NCBI GenBank assembly: GCA_905331475.1
Contig: CAJNYU010004515.1
Coordinates: forward strand, 104,739 to 168,738
DNA from: Rotaria socialis
Taxonomy: Eukaryota > Rotifera > Eurotatoria > Philodinida > Philodinidae
Reading direction: 5' to 3'
DNA: 64,000 nt
Part shown: in pieces, positions 49,831-61,289 of the stretch
How the letters are laid out: the number at the start of each line of letters is the position of its first letter
How positions within the stretch are numbered: the first letter of the stretch is position 1
Made by a program: the position numbers and the translations under genes
The notes under the pieces: model-generated
Databases searched by the model: none
The model's input: the letters and a program-made list of their open reading frames with translations, nothing else
Told to the model about the DNA's origin: nothing

Positions 49831-50250
49831 AAGTCAGATAATGCTGTATTACTCTTTATTTTTCTTTTCCTCTTTTTTTTGTATATTCATATGTAACTTA
49901 AATGATGACTGTTCTCAAAAACCGGTCTTGATATTTGATTGTTAATTAAAAAGATTATATTTGTTCTACTAGTCAAAATAAATGCTCTATTTTGAATAAT
50001 ATGTAAAAATAGACAGTTTTGTTTAAAACAGTTGCTTGTTTCTATTGTATATTTGTTTGAAATTGGATAGCATAGATCCTGCCAGTATATGAATACTTCA
50101 TATTTTCAAATCAAAGCATACATTGATTTTGCACTCTCATACTTACACCTGCAAATATTCACAATATGACGTGTTAGTTTTTCAACTATATGATTTAAAA
50201 AAACAAAACAAAAATATTCTATTTGATTGAATTGTGTGTCCCGTGAAATA
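49831..50250. other. Intergenic
   Basis: 3' flank of the WD40 gene and upstream region of the next gene. Nothing else was seen. Confidence 0.5.
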
Positions 50251-51597
50251 ATGATTCCGTCATCGCTGTTCGTTGTTTTTATTGTAGCCGCTTCGAGTCA
50301 TGCGGTATTTATTTGTCCGAGACCAAATGGTCTGTTTAGTGATACATCTTCATCAAAGATGTTTTATCATTGTTTAAATTATATTCCGTATCATAAACCG
50401 TGTCCTTCTGGAACGCTTTGGTCACAGACTCGACAACGCTGCCTTTCTATCTGTAGGAATTTTTTTCTCATTCAAATACGCATCGATTTTATCCTCTGAA
50501 TTTTATGTAGCTTCTCTAATGGAGCCAATTACGTCAACTGTACCAGTAGTTACAACGACTGTACCAGTAGCTACGACGACTACAACAGTAGCTACGACGA
50601 CTACAACAGTAGCTACGACGACTACAACAGTGGCTACGACAACTACAACAGTAGCTACGACGACTACAACAGTCGAAGAACTAGTCAATGGTTGTTCTAA
50701 AGGAAATCCATGTCAAAACGGTGTAAGTAAAAACGACAGGAATAATCAATTCGTTTATGATTTTCTATTCAGGGTTCATGTGAACCATCGGGTAAAGATG
50801 ATTTGTTTTGTTTATGTCAAGCAAACTATTATGGTTCTCGTTGTGAACATACGGGTGAAGGAACTGATTTAAGTGTACTAGAAAGTATTATCGATGGAAA
50901 TAATAATAATTATGAACATGTAGTTGAAAATGTTCTCAGTAGAAATAATTGGACTGATATTTTAGCCGTTGTTGATGTTACTGGCTCAATGCAATCATGT
51001 GCAGCTGCTGTTTATAAATGGATGAAATTGTCTCAAGATAAAACAAAGAACATTAGATATTACGTATTCTTTAATGATGGTGATGATAAATTAAATTCTG
51101 GTAAAGTTATAGGTTCAACTGGCGGTATTTATAGTATGGCTGCTAATAATCTTAATAAAGTCTTATCAACAATGGAATCGGCAATGAAAAATGGTAATGG
51201 TGGTGATATTCCTGAAAACGATATTGAAGCAATTTTGCATGGTATTGACATGTAAGTCACACATAAAAGTTAATCAGTAGGAAAAACATGAACAATTTTT
51301 CTATCTGCTATTAGGTGTCCTACATGTAAGGATATCATTCACATTGCTGACAATAAAGCAACACCGCGCGATTTACAATTACTCAATCGTGTAACAAAAC
51401 CTGTCAAAGTTTTGACTTGTCAAGTTGATGTCGCTGGTGTCAATCCGAAATTGTTGACTATAGCTGATAAAACGAATGGTTCATTACATACACTTGATCA
51501 GGATATTGTTAATTTATCGAAGATTAAATTAGATGAAAAAATAACGATTGGACGACGTGAATATCGACGTACATCGTCTGGCTTTGTTTTGGTTTAG
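50251..51597 (+). CDS. Secreted chitin-binding / EGF / VWA-like protein
   Basis: Four exons (50251-50452, 50511-50722, 50773-51251, 51315-51597) give 391 aa. I chose the ATG at 50251 because it opens directly into a signal peptide (IPSSLFVVFIVAASSHAV). Next is a short Cys-containing domain (FICPRPNGLFSD...FYHCLNY...CPSGTLW) resembling type-2 chitin-binding (peritrophin) modules. A Thr-rich linker follows, then a six-Cys EGF-like domain (NPCQNG...CLCQANYYGSRCE). Last is a VWA-like domain starting DILAVVDVTGSMQS, where the usual DxSxS metal site reads DVTGS. Probably extracellular. AATAAA at 51612. The linker encodes a 21-bp tandem repeat and would be O-glycosylated in most animals. Confidence 0.83.
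50567..50671 (+). repeat. 21-bp coding minisatellite (five units)
   Basis: Five near-identical 21-bp units encode VATTTTT each, inside the linker of the chitin-binding/EGF/VWA-like gene. Only unit four differs clearly (two changes). Confidence 0.92.
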
Positions 51598-52066
51598 ACA
51601 TTTTATTGTAAAATAAAATAAATCTGTAAGAGTTTGGCGGAAGAGAAAAATCATTTTGAATTCATCAATTAAATATAACAATAGACTAAAGAAACAGTTT
51701 TCAAATATATTGGGATTCAAGAATCCATGCATAGATTACTTTAGCACAGGCAAAGAAACTTAATTGAATTTTCCAGTGAACTATGTATCTGTAATAGAGA
51801 ACGAATGTACATTTGCTGTTAATAACCTTTTCTTTGTCGCAACGGGAAACAGAGGAGACCAACATGTATTTGTTTTTTAACTTTAGTATAATAATGTTTT
51901 TGTTCTTCTATTCGAAACCTTAAATGTAATTATAAACAATACACACTTCATTTTGATTATGAAAATCAAATAAAATCAAATAAAGGATTCATCATTTTTT
52001 CTTTTCATTTGTTTAATTTCAACGTTCGATGAATATTACTTCTGCAAATAGGAATCATACAACAGT
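51598..52066. other. Intergenic
   Basis: 3' flank of the VWA-like gene. No gene seen. Confidence 0.5.
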
Positions 52067-52816
52067 ATGAGTGCCTTTCAATCAACTTGGGATACAGATC
52101 TTCATGAATATCGTTCAACTTGGGATACAGACGTTCATGAATATCGTTCAACTTGGGATGAATCGCCTTCAGAGTGAGATCAATTTGAGCCTCTTTTATT
52201 TCCTAAATATTATTTTTCATAGAGAAAACAAACAAGTTGACCCACCGAATGCAGAAGTTTCCCTTTCGCTAATTAAAATTCAACTTATAGGCGTTGCTGT
52301 CGTTCTCTTACTCATTCTTGCAACTGTCTTACCATTGACGTTTATTCTAACTGGTATTAGTACAAATGCAACAGGTAAGATATAAGTCTCTTGTGGCTGT
52401 TTTTCCCGGACGAAAGTCCAGTATGACACGTATTTTCAAAACTTGACATGTGACCTATTTTATCGATTGATGGCTGTTTATTTTTGTTGTTATTTAGCTA
52501 CCGCTCGAATCGCGAAATCATTTGAACTTGGTAGGTATCTTTTTATTTTTATTTTTCGACAGAATGAAATGTATTTTCGTATTTTCTAGAATCATTGATT
52601 TGTGGTAATATGGAAGTATTCGAAAGCGCAGACTTTTCCGGGAGTGACCTTGCAACGTTGCCTTCGATGAACTATAACACATGTTGTGCATCGTGCTTAA
52701 AAACAGCATATTGTATAGGCTTTACTTTGAATAATACTGGACAAATATGTTATCAGAAGAAGTCTATTGATTCGACGAGTCGCTATGATGTGAACTTCAT
52801 TAGTGCTAAATATTAG
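52067..52816 (+). CDS. Small type II membrane protein with PAN/Apple-like domain
   Basis: Four exons (52067-52173, 52223-52374, 52498-52530, 52590-52816) give 172 aa. The cytoplasmic N-terminus has a repeated STWDTDLHEYR unit. One membrane segment (about residues 57-81, LIGVAVVLLLILATVLPLTF) follows. The C-terminal extracellular domain has six cysteines and the pattern MNYNTCCASCLKTAYCIGFT...GQICYQK, typical of short PAN/Apple modules that bind protein or carbohydrate. There is no signal peptide, so the type II orientation is inferred. AATAAA lies at 52843. The family is not otherwise recognised. Confidence 0.78.
52082..52160 (+). repeat. 33-bp coding tandem repeat
   Basis: Two nearly identical 33-bp units and a 13-bp partial third, at the start of the PAN/Apple-like gene; they encode STWDTDxHEYR. 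Confidence 0.9.
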
Positions 52817-53691
52817 GTTTGTTTTACAATATTTTAATAGAAAATAAACTCGCTTTTTTTTATTACCAATGAAGAATGAACGATGAGTTCCGTTTTCTTG
52901 TATTTTTATGGCTGTAATTCTCTGCTTCGATTTAATTATTATCATAATATTAACATGCAAAAAGCAATATTGCATAGGGTATTCTGATTTTTCGTAGGAA
53001 TAACTATTTTCATGTTGACTATGATCGAAAAAAAGCTGATTTAATTCCGCTTTGCATCAGACAATGGTAAATGACCTTGTGTCTCCTTTTTTAACGAGTA
53101 TGCCATTGTCAATTAATACAAGTTTTGGCCGAAGCATCACTCGTCATAAATTATTTTCAATCTACATTATGATCGCTTGATAAACACGAAAAACTTTGCT
53201 TTCAGAATTTATGCGATATAAATATTTGCGAAATTTATTCAATAACATGACAAATATTTCTTAGCCCTTCCGCATTATATTGCATTTTAATATGTATCAC
53301 ATGCCTATCGATCACACCATCATAAACAGTACATTAAGAAAAAAATTGAAAAAAGTAAGTAAACATTGAAAATCAAGTCAATTAAAATTTTGCTCGTGGC
53401 TTACAGATAGAAGCAGAAAAGAATTGTCGTTACAAAGTACAGAATTCATTGAGTCATTTGTTAATCACCTATCAACATTATAAGCAACTAACAGTATCAT
53501 TTTACCTTAGGGGAAAAGAAAAAGCGTATATGAAGACTAATCGTGTAATACATGTTTTTTTCATTACACCTACGCTTGAAAAAAAAGAGACGACGCAGTA
53601 GCAAAGGTGACTCCCATCTAGCCAGTATTGTTTCGCTTCACTGCATATTCAGTTAAAATATACGCATTTGCAATTATTATTTGCATAGAAT
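52817..53691. other. Intergenic
   Basis: About 0.9 kb without a supportable gene or repeat. Confidence 0.5.
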
Positions 53692-54901
53692 ATGTATGAT
53701 CGAACGCATATGCTGGAAACGATTTACGAAGTTGATGAGAACATTATTTCTAGTGATGATTCTTCGAAATTTACGACTCCGTAAGTGACAAGTGATCAAT
53801 ATCACTTAAAGACTATTTTTGTTTTGTTATTAGACGATCTCGATTGTCGTATTATATTTGTTTGTGTATGATCGCTGGATTCTTTTTTGTGGTTAGTATT
53901 ATTATTGCGATTTCTTTGAATCCTTCGCATTTACCGAATAATTCAAGTAGGAGCAGTCTTTTATTGTGCTGTAAACTAATCATTTGTTTTTAGGAAATCT
54001 TCCGTTGAGTTCAAAGGACAAATTAAAATTATCCAATGAAATCATCAATCATCTAGACAGTTTTTCACAGCAGGTAAATAAATGATAAAATCAATTATGT
54101 TTTTGTATTTTTTTCTTCAAATTCCGTTAGATTAATGAACAGTTAGACTTTCATTCCAATAGATTAACGTTTTTCACTTCAACTATATCGAATTCCTCAT
54201 TGGATGTTCAAAATCAAAATACTATACTTTTGATTTATGGTCATCTTCCATATCCTCAATCGTGCATTGATCATATTTCATGCAAAAATAAATTGCAGTC
54301 AAAATTCAAAACAAGTTTCACGAAATTATCTAATTTCTTAACTAAAATAGAATTGTCTTCTCATCATGAGAAACAAATTCATCTTGATTGGTGTAATCTA
54401 ATCGGTATGAGTAATAGATACAGTTTTTATGAAATATTTTTATTCATTAAAATAGATAACTCGACAATAATGCTATTAGTATCATTAGCCTCATTTAAAA
54501 GTAAAAATCAAAATACGACATCAGATTATAATGTTTGTGGTATGTTTTACTCTTTTCTTACTTTGAATTCAACTCTATTATTTATCTAAAGAAAACATTG
54601 AGCAACCTATTCTCAATTCAAATACGATGGATGATCTAATACCATTGCCTCTATCCGTTATCGTGGATAATCAAAAACTAAAACATCACAATGGTAAAAA
54701 CTAAAGTTTCACGATCATTATTATTCTTTGTTTATTTTACTAGAAGTTCATAAGAATAGTCTTTCAAATGAAGACGAAACACTTATAAATTATAGTGCGT
54801 CAATGAAATGTTCAAAATATACTGATAACAATAACAAAAATCAACATGAACGACCCAAGCATTCTCACCATGATACCAGTACAAAATATATAACCATATG
54901 A
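53692..54901 (+). CDS. Unrecognised single-pass membrane protein
   Basis: Six exons (53692-53780, 53834-53946, 53994-54073, 54131-54539, 54592-54693, 54744-54901) join in frame to 316 aa. A short acidic N-terminus precedes one membrane segment (about residues 36-58, YYICLCMIAGFFFVVSIIIA). The rest has potential N-glycosylation sites and a conserved-looking core LLIYGHLPYPQSCIDHISCK...HLDWCNLIG with four cysteines. The C-terminus is polar and His-rich. Type II topology is inferred. It lies in tandem with two other secreted or membrane genes. Function unknown. AATAAA at 55002. Confidence 0.72.
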
Positions 54902-55118
54902 ACTCATCTAAGCTAATTTTTCAGAACATTATTTATAATTTATAATCTAAGTTAGTTTATATCCTAGTATTGATATCTGAAAACAGTTCACTATTTTTAG
55001 CAATAAAATTTATGCCTTATTTTCTAATCAATTCTCTTTTACATTTGGAGATAACGAAAGTGAGACCTGCAGGAACAGAATAATTTATTTAACTGTGAAT
55101 AACAATAAGAATGAAACG

Positions 55119-56504
55119 TTATTTCGATGAATATCTGTAGTTATTAATTAAAAATTTCGCTTGTTTAACATCCCAACCTATTTTTTGTGCTTTAGACAAA
55201 AATTCTTGATAAAGATGAAATACTGTTGTTTGTAATCGATCGATATCTATCCAAGATGCATTCGTTGACATGACTAAGAATTTATCGAAATTTTTCGAAT
55301 ATATAAGATATTGAAGAAGAAAATAACATTTAATTAAATCTACATCATCACAATTATCAGTAAGGAAAACATTGAAACATTTTGAATTTTGGTTAAATAA
55401 AATAGAAAAATGATTTTTAATAAATGAATCAATATCAATCGATTGAGCATGAATTTCATTTAATTGAATGCCAACATTACATCGCATTGATTGTCGGACT
55501 TCATTAAGAATCGGTTCCTTTCGATTAATGTATTGGACAGTTTGAATTTGTCCCGAACTGAAATAATTTTCACACAATAATGCAAATCGATTCCAATTAA
55601 ATGTACGTAATTGCAGCGTACGAATAGCTCGATAATTAGCAAATAGATGGAGACTTGTTAAATTAAAATAAAGAAACCAAACAAGTATTCGATCACGTTT
55701 TATTGTATGTAACAAAAATATATTAACAATTAATGCTAACAGATTAACCAGAGTTTCTTGAGAACCATCTTTAGCTGATACATCACCCATATTATGTGCT
55801 ATAGCTTGATGTTGTGTTAATGCAGCTCGTGTTGATCCACCGGCTACACCAACAATCGAACGAGATAAATTCGATAAACATGTTATAGGCAATAATAAAT
55901 GTTTAAAAAAGGGTGCTATGAGATCAAGAGATATAGCTAAATCATTAAGAATATCAGCATAGAATCTCCACATTTTTAAATTACTATCAAGACCTAAAAT
56001 GATCATCATTTAGTTTTGATTTTAAAATAAACTTATAACTACCAGTGCCATGGAACCAAGCAAACAGAATTCTTCCAAGCATACCAACACCATCTTTAAC
56101 TAACCAAACAAATGTAGCAGAAAGAACAGATGCTTTTTCATCTCCAACACCCATTCCTTCTAAAATAGCACTAAATGCTAAAGCATTGGTAATCGATGAA
56201 GCAAATGCTTGAATTGTATCCCTGTAACAAAACGGTTATTTTCTCACATCATTCAGATAAATAAAATATTAATTTACCATATTTGATAAGCAAGATAATC
56301 ATTAGATACTGTATTTGGATATCCAGTAGGCAAGAATATCTCTTTGAAAATGGATATAAACCATTGAAATAAGGATGATTTTTGACGATGAGTCGTTTTT
56401 GTTAGATCCGACGATACATGATAGAATCCTTTTGATGTTGAATAAATTCTACCAGTTAATTGACCACGTTGAATTTCACTTAAAGACATTTTCAATTTGT
56501 ACAA
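55119..56504 (-). CDS. RUSF1: RUS family protein (DUF647, RUSF1/C16orf58-like)
   Basis: Three exons (56504-56278, 56221-56043, 55993-55119) give 426 aa (human about 468). Landmarks are FLPTGYPNTVSNDYLAYQIWDTIQAF, LEGMGVGDEKASVLSATFVWLVKDGVGMLGRI, and RSIVGVAGGSTRAALTQHQA...NMGDVSAKDGSQETLVNL, which is the core of DUF647. Several hydrophobic helices are present. Plant members (RUS1/2) act in UV-B and vitamin B6-linked root signalling; the animal protein has no firm role. The start is either 56504 or the Met five codons on. The gene converges on the plus-strand membrane-protein gene. Confidence 0.92.
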
Positions 56505-57199
56505 TCAACATAATATAATATCAATCGATCGATCGATGATACTTTTCTTTTCCATTGGAATAAAATCACATCGAACCTCTGTCAAAGGAAAAAGAGGGCG
56601 TTCGAAACAGGAACACTTGCATGCATACGTTGAATCGAATAACTTCGTTGCAAATATGTAACTATTGTATTACGCTATTTAATATAACTATAACTTTATA
56701 ATCAAACATTTTATATAATTTGTTGTATCAATTAACAGTAAAGAGACATAATACAATAAAAAGAAGAAGAAGAATTCAATAATAATAAATAATTAAATAG
56801 AAAGGTTATTTTATTAGTTCATCGTTTACTTGTAAATTGTAAATATTAATTCGATATTAAATATATCAATGGATATTGATAGGGAGAATCTACAAATTAT
56901 CGATTTAATTTTAATCGAGATCGAAAAGATCACAAAATAAACGTTTTTTTACTACTGATTTAATTTTTATTCAATCATATTTAATCGCAGAAGTCAGCAA
57001 CTTATTATATATTATTGCAACGAATTATCCTGCGGCGAATTGCCTTAGTATCAGATCATGCTTGACAAAAACAAAATGATAAAGGAAAGCATCGCGAATC
57101 TAATGTCCGGCAAAAATCAATCAACCTCATCTCCTTTACTAAATTTTTAATGGCCCCTTTCAAAATAGCAGAATAAGGACCTGTAGGAAGCATGCAAGA
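56505..57199. other. Intergenic
   Basis: AT-rich, with a short ATCG run near 56523. No gene seen. Confidence 0.5.
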
Positions 57200-58286
57200 T
57201 TATAAACTGTCCTGCGCTTTTCGATAATACCCGAGTTCGTTCAAGAACTCGCCCATACTAAAATAAACTAAAGCAATGTTCTTGTAGGAAGTAGACAAGC
57301 CAGGATGATTCCGAGGGAGAGCTATTTTCAGAATTTCAAGTGACTGTTCGAATGATAAAAGGACGTTGGCATAATCCCCCATCATCATGTAGACGCTAGC
57401 AAGTTGATTTCTACACATTGCTTTTTTGGTACTTGGTGGATGCCTTCTCCAGGAAAATTTTATAAAGGTGTTGTGCTTGTGAAAAGTGACCGACGCGAAT
57501 GACTATCTGGCCAAGTTGAAACCATGCGTTTTCGGAATGAACTTCTCCTCGTAAATAGGATGTCAGCTTGCTTATATCATGGTTATCATTCCCCGCAATG
57601 GTGAGATGTGCTTCCCAAAGTCAATCATTGTGATCGTCTTTAATATGGTTTATTTGAGCGATGTGAAATATGGTATGTGTGGAGAAAAGAATTTCTCTCT
57701 CGCCACCTTCGTAGTAGCCTACCCTTTTCACAACGGCGAATGGGATCGATGATTTCGTGCAAAGCGTTGGATCAGTTGTTATAACAAACAATATACCCAC
57801 TGTGTTTAGATCGTGGCTCGTAGCTGCAGATTGTGCATACATACAGGAGATCTGACGATCCATACTTGTAGAAAGAAAATTGTTGAATGACATGAGTCGA
57901 CCTTCAGTTGTTTTCATTTTTTCGAAACTACTTAATAATAAACTTTGCACGCGGAAGACTTGAAAGCAAGTTGCGTTTTTCTCAGTGCGTTGATTTTCGC
58001 GGCTTAAAGTTTCAAGATGATTATGTAAATGTCGAATAAAAAACCCTATTTTAAGTATAATGTCGACATCCATCAATCGCAGACCCCGATTAATCATGGA
58101 GTATATGAAATATGGTCCCGTGTACCACCAAATCGGTGTATGGTCGCGATATTCGCATTCAAATTTATCGATATGATCTACAGCAATATCCTTCTGAAGA
58201 CGACAGAAATAGGCGAACTCTTTAATAGATTGTGTATCGCCGTCTTCAATTTTCAAAAGTGCTTCTTTAAATAATTGAGTATACAT
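57200..58286 (-). pseudogene. ADP-ribosyltransferase-TPR gene, broken
   Basis: The 5' part (57621-58286) encodes an arginine-type mono-ADP-ribosyltransferase (ART) domain. The R-S-ExE features are visible: FRVQ, the FLSTS motif, and GEREILFS with the ExE glutamates. The 3' part (57200-57620) reads as tetratricopeptide repeats of the kinesin-light-chain type. The combined ART-TPR layout is common in bdelloids. The gene looks broken in about two or three places, so I list it as a fossil; related coding-like sequence may continue to about 58441. Base composition is somewhat richer in GC than the flanks. Confidence 0.75.
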
Positions 58287-58454
58287 AAATAGGGGCTCAA
58301 TGCCATTAAAGCTGATTGGTCAGCAGTGTCACATATCCAACAAATCGGACATGCCAGAGATGCCACGGGAGCTGCGGGATACACAGCAGCCATACTCCCA
58401 GCAAATATAAATATCATCACTATAAGGAATCCATCAGGCACAATCTGTATCTGC

Positions 58455-59638
58455 CGCAGAGACGCCGCATCTCTCGTACTTCTCCACAGAGAGATGCTAC
58501 ATCTCTGGCATCTTCGGATAAAAAAATCTTTTTTTGATTTTTAGCCCTGGACCCCACCTGGAGATGCGTCTTCATAGCGAGATTCCGCGTCTCACGCACA
58601 GACGCTACATCTTCCGGAAACTACTGAGGAAAATCACTCTCCTGATTTGAAAACTATGACCAACTCCCGTCCATGCGTCACAATCGAGTGTGGAAACTGT
58701 GTATATGGTATTGCTATACAACTCACCGCGACGGCGGAACCAAAAATGAACTTCATCACATGATAGAGCGAAGCCAGAGGGTGAGCGTCGAAACACAGGT
58801 AGACACACTAAATCGTAGTCTTTCGTGGATAGAGTCACATAGGTCAAACACTAGATATACGCTGAATCAGACACAAAGAGGTAAAACATGCAGACAGCTA
58901 ACCACGCCAAACAGGCATATCACTCAATGTTGATGTGCGACCACGGTAGAGAAACACATTAACGCATTCACACACTGCCACACCCATCACAAGTGTGGGT
59001 GCCACGAAAGCTGAAAGACGGCGGTGTACATATACGGACGCATCTCTATTACTCGAATTATCACTCTAAAATGTGGGTGTGGATGTGTGGGTTGGTGTGC
59101 ACGCATTCAACTTGCGTTTAAGTAGGTGCGGGTATTTTCATGCTTGTCTACCGCAGCGACGTGCCAATATCGAATGATTTGCCTTTTCCACGTGGTTGAC
59201 AGTGCGCCTATTTTTACCTTTTTACCTGTCATTCGCTGTAAATTTAGTATTTTGTTTATGTGGCTATATCCATGGATGACTACGATTTAGCAAGCCAATA
59301 ATTGTGTTGGCGATCACCAGCACCGTTCGCTGCGCCCTATGATGAACTAATTTCTAGGTTCACCTTCCCTGTGAGTTAGACAGCATTGCTGGATGAATGG
59401 TTGCCACACTCGATTGTGACCAAATAATGGGTATTGGTCATAGCCTTCAAATCAGGAAAATGTTTTTCCTCAGTAGTTCCTCGAAGATACTGCGTCTCTG
59501 CGTCAGACGCGGCATCTCCCGGAGGAGTCTACGCTAAAAACTCAAAACATCTTTTTTTATCGGGAGATGCTGGAGATGGAGATGCCAGAGATGCGGCTGC
59601 TGTCTGTGGAGAAGTGGGAGAGATGCGGCGTCTCTGCG
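58455..59638. mobile_element. 1.2-kb element with ~240-bp inverted arms
   Basis: The arms at about 58455-58700 and 59400-59638 are reverse complements with moderate divergence, starting CGCAGAGACGCCGCATCTCTC. They share ACTACTGAGGAAAA and CACAATCGAGTGTGG blocks. GAGATGC/GCATCTC motifs recur through both arms. The middle is GC-richer and contains TGTGGG-like motifs around 59070-59100. There is no ORF of recognisable type and no convincing target duplication. Possibly a non-autonomous DNA transposon of the fold-back kind. Confidence 0.7.
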
Positions 59639-59639
59639 T

Positions 59640-60081
59640 GACACGCAAAATGCGCTTAAATAATTTTGCATACGCGTAGTATTTGTATCAGAGACCGGAA
59701 TCGAATGTATAAAAATAATTGACAAAAAGTCGAATCGAATCGAATGATAGTTCTAGAAAAGAGGTTGAGTCGAAGCAGATCAATTTATTTTGAGGTCGAA
59801 TAGAATCGATTCATTGTTTTTCAGTTTCATTCAGTTATTCAAAATCATTTTCTTTGTTCTACAGTGATATGGTCGAGAACAGTTGACTAGTATAAGAGAT
59901 GACCAATGAAAAAGGAATTCCGCTGTTTCTCTTGATTTCTGCCAATCGACTTCATTTAATGGTCATTACTGTTCTCTTAGATAACGCTAACATGCTTAAG
60001 TGCACTTTAATTGGTGTAAGAAATGCCCATTTACAACGGACCTTCTTTCTGTCTTTCCATCTTTTTTTCCTTAGCCAATTT
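59640..60081. other. Gene-free stretch
   Basis: A 66-codon plus-strand ORF (59899-60099) is not recognised. Nothing else was seen. Confidence 0.4.
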
Positions 60082-60260
60082 AGGACCCAATCACACTGAG
60101 AAGTAAATTAGCACTATAGTTTAATTAAGACATGTGATTGGTGCATTAAGAGATAAGTGATACTTTACAGGTGATTTTAACCCTTTTAACTCTTAATGTA
60201 TCAATTAGATCACTTAATAAGACTTTAACTTTATTCACATTTGCAGCGCGATTGGGGTCT
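60082..60260. mobile_element. Small MITE-like fold-back
   Basis: 179 bp. The ends AGGACCCAATCACACTG and AGACCCCAATCGCGCTG match at 13 of 17 positions in inverted orientation, and the interior TTAAGAG/CTCTTAA arms also pair. No target duplication was assigned. Confidence 0.5.
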
Positions 60261-60750
60261 TGATATCAACATCTATATTTATTAAGTATGGATACGGTCA
60301 ACTGTAAATATAGATCAATATACAGAAATGACCTTATTTTTCTTCGTTCTAAGGAAATTAAACTTATTCAATTACTCTACATGGATGTATTCATTCATTT
60401 ACATTCTATGTATTCCTTCTTGGAAAAAAAAAGAAAAATTCTTCTGTATACATCGATAAACTATATTCATTCCACATATTTCTCTAGAAGATCGATAGAC
60501 TATTCAAATTCTAAGACTATGAGAGTCTGAAAACCACAAAACTATCTAATAGTGAAAATCATGTTTTGTAAACCCAATTTGAGGCGAATCCAATCCCATC
60601 GAAGTCCTAAACCCCGAATCCAACCGAAAGGCATTTTTGTCATTCGTTTCCGTCCCTGATTTGTATTATATCCTCGTAACATTTCGGACTTCGGCGACAA
60701 CCTTGGGATCTCCAGCATGACCAATACTTCGGATATGCCACATCCCCTTC
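60261..60750. other. Gene-free stretch
   Basis: No supportable gene. The minus-strand ORF at 60542-60781 is not recognised. Confidence 0.4.
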
Positions 60751-60756
60751 TTGCAT

Positions 60757-61241
60757 AGTAGTCGCTGTCATTACCTAACACATATCATGTTATTGGGTTG
60801 GTCTTAGATAGTGGTCGTTGTTATTTCTCATACCATGCCATATGTGTGGAAGTCCCAAAAGGTGCTCGCTGTCATTTCTCATGACATACCACCTTCCTGG
60901 GTCCCTGTTAAATAGTGGTCGTTGCCATTTCTGATGACATACCATGTTGCTGGGTTGGTCTTCAATAGTGATCGTTGTCATTTCACATGACATGCCATGT
61001 GATACTGAAAGTCCTAAATAATGGTCGTTGTCATTTGTCATGACATGCCATGCGATGCTGAAAGTCGTACATAGTGGTCGTTGCCATTTCTCATGACATA
61101 CCAGGCGGTTGTGAAAGTCCTAAACAGTGCTCGTTGTTATTTCTCATGATATACCATGTGATGCTGAAAGTCCTAAAGAGTGGTCGTAGTCTTTTCTCAT
61201 GACGTAGCATGTGTTTGTGAAAGTCGTAAATGGTGGTCGTT
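60757..61241. repeat. 53-bp minisatellite, about ten units
   Basis: TAGTGGTCGTTG-type starts recur at about 60757, 60809, 60859, 60913, 60965, 61019, 61072, 61123, 61178 and 61230, spaced 50-55 bp. Each unit continues CATTTCTCATGACATACC and then GAAAGTCCTAAA. Units have diverged by substitutions. Confidence 0.88.
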
Positions 61242-61289
61242 TTCTGTCCTCGTTAGGTGTAATTGCGATTCAGTTGGAGTTGTAGGGCA

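Noticed and set aside
58253-58441. 62-codon minus-strand ORF with a hydrophobic N-terminus
   Set aside because: It overlaps the start of the ART-TPR fossil, and no independent gene is supported.
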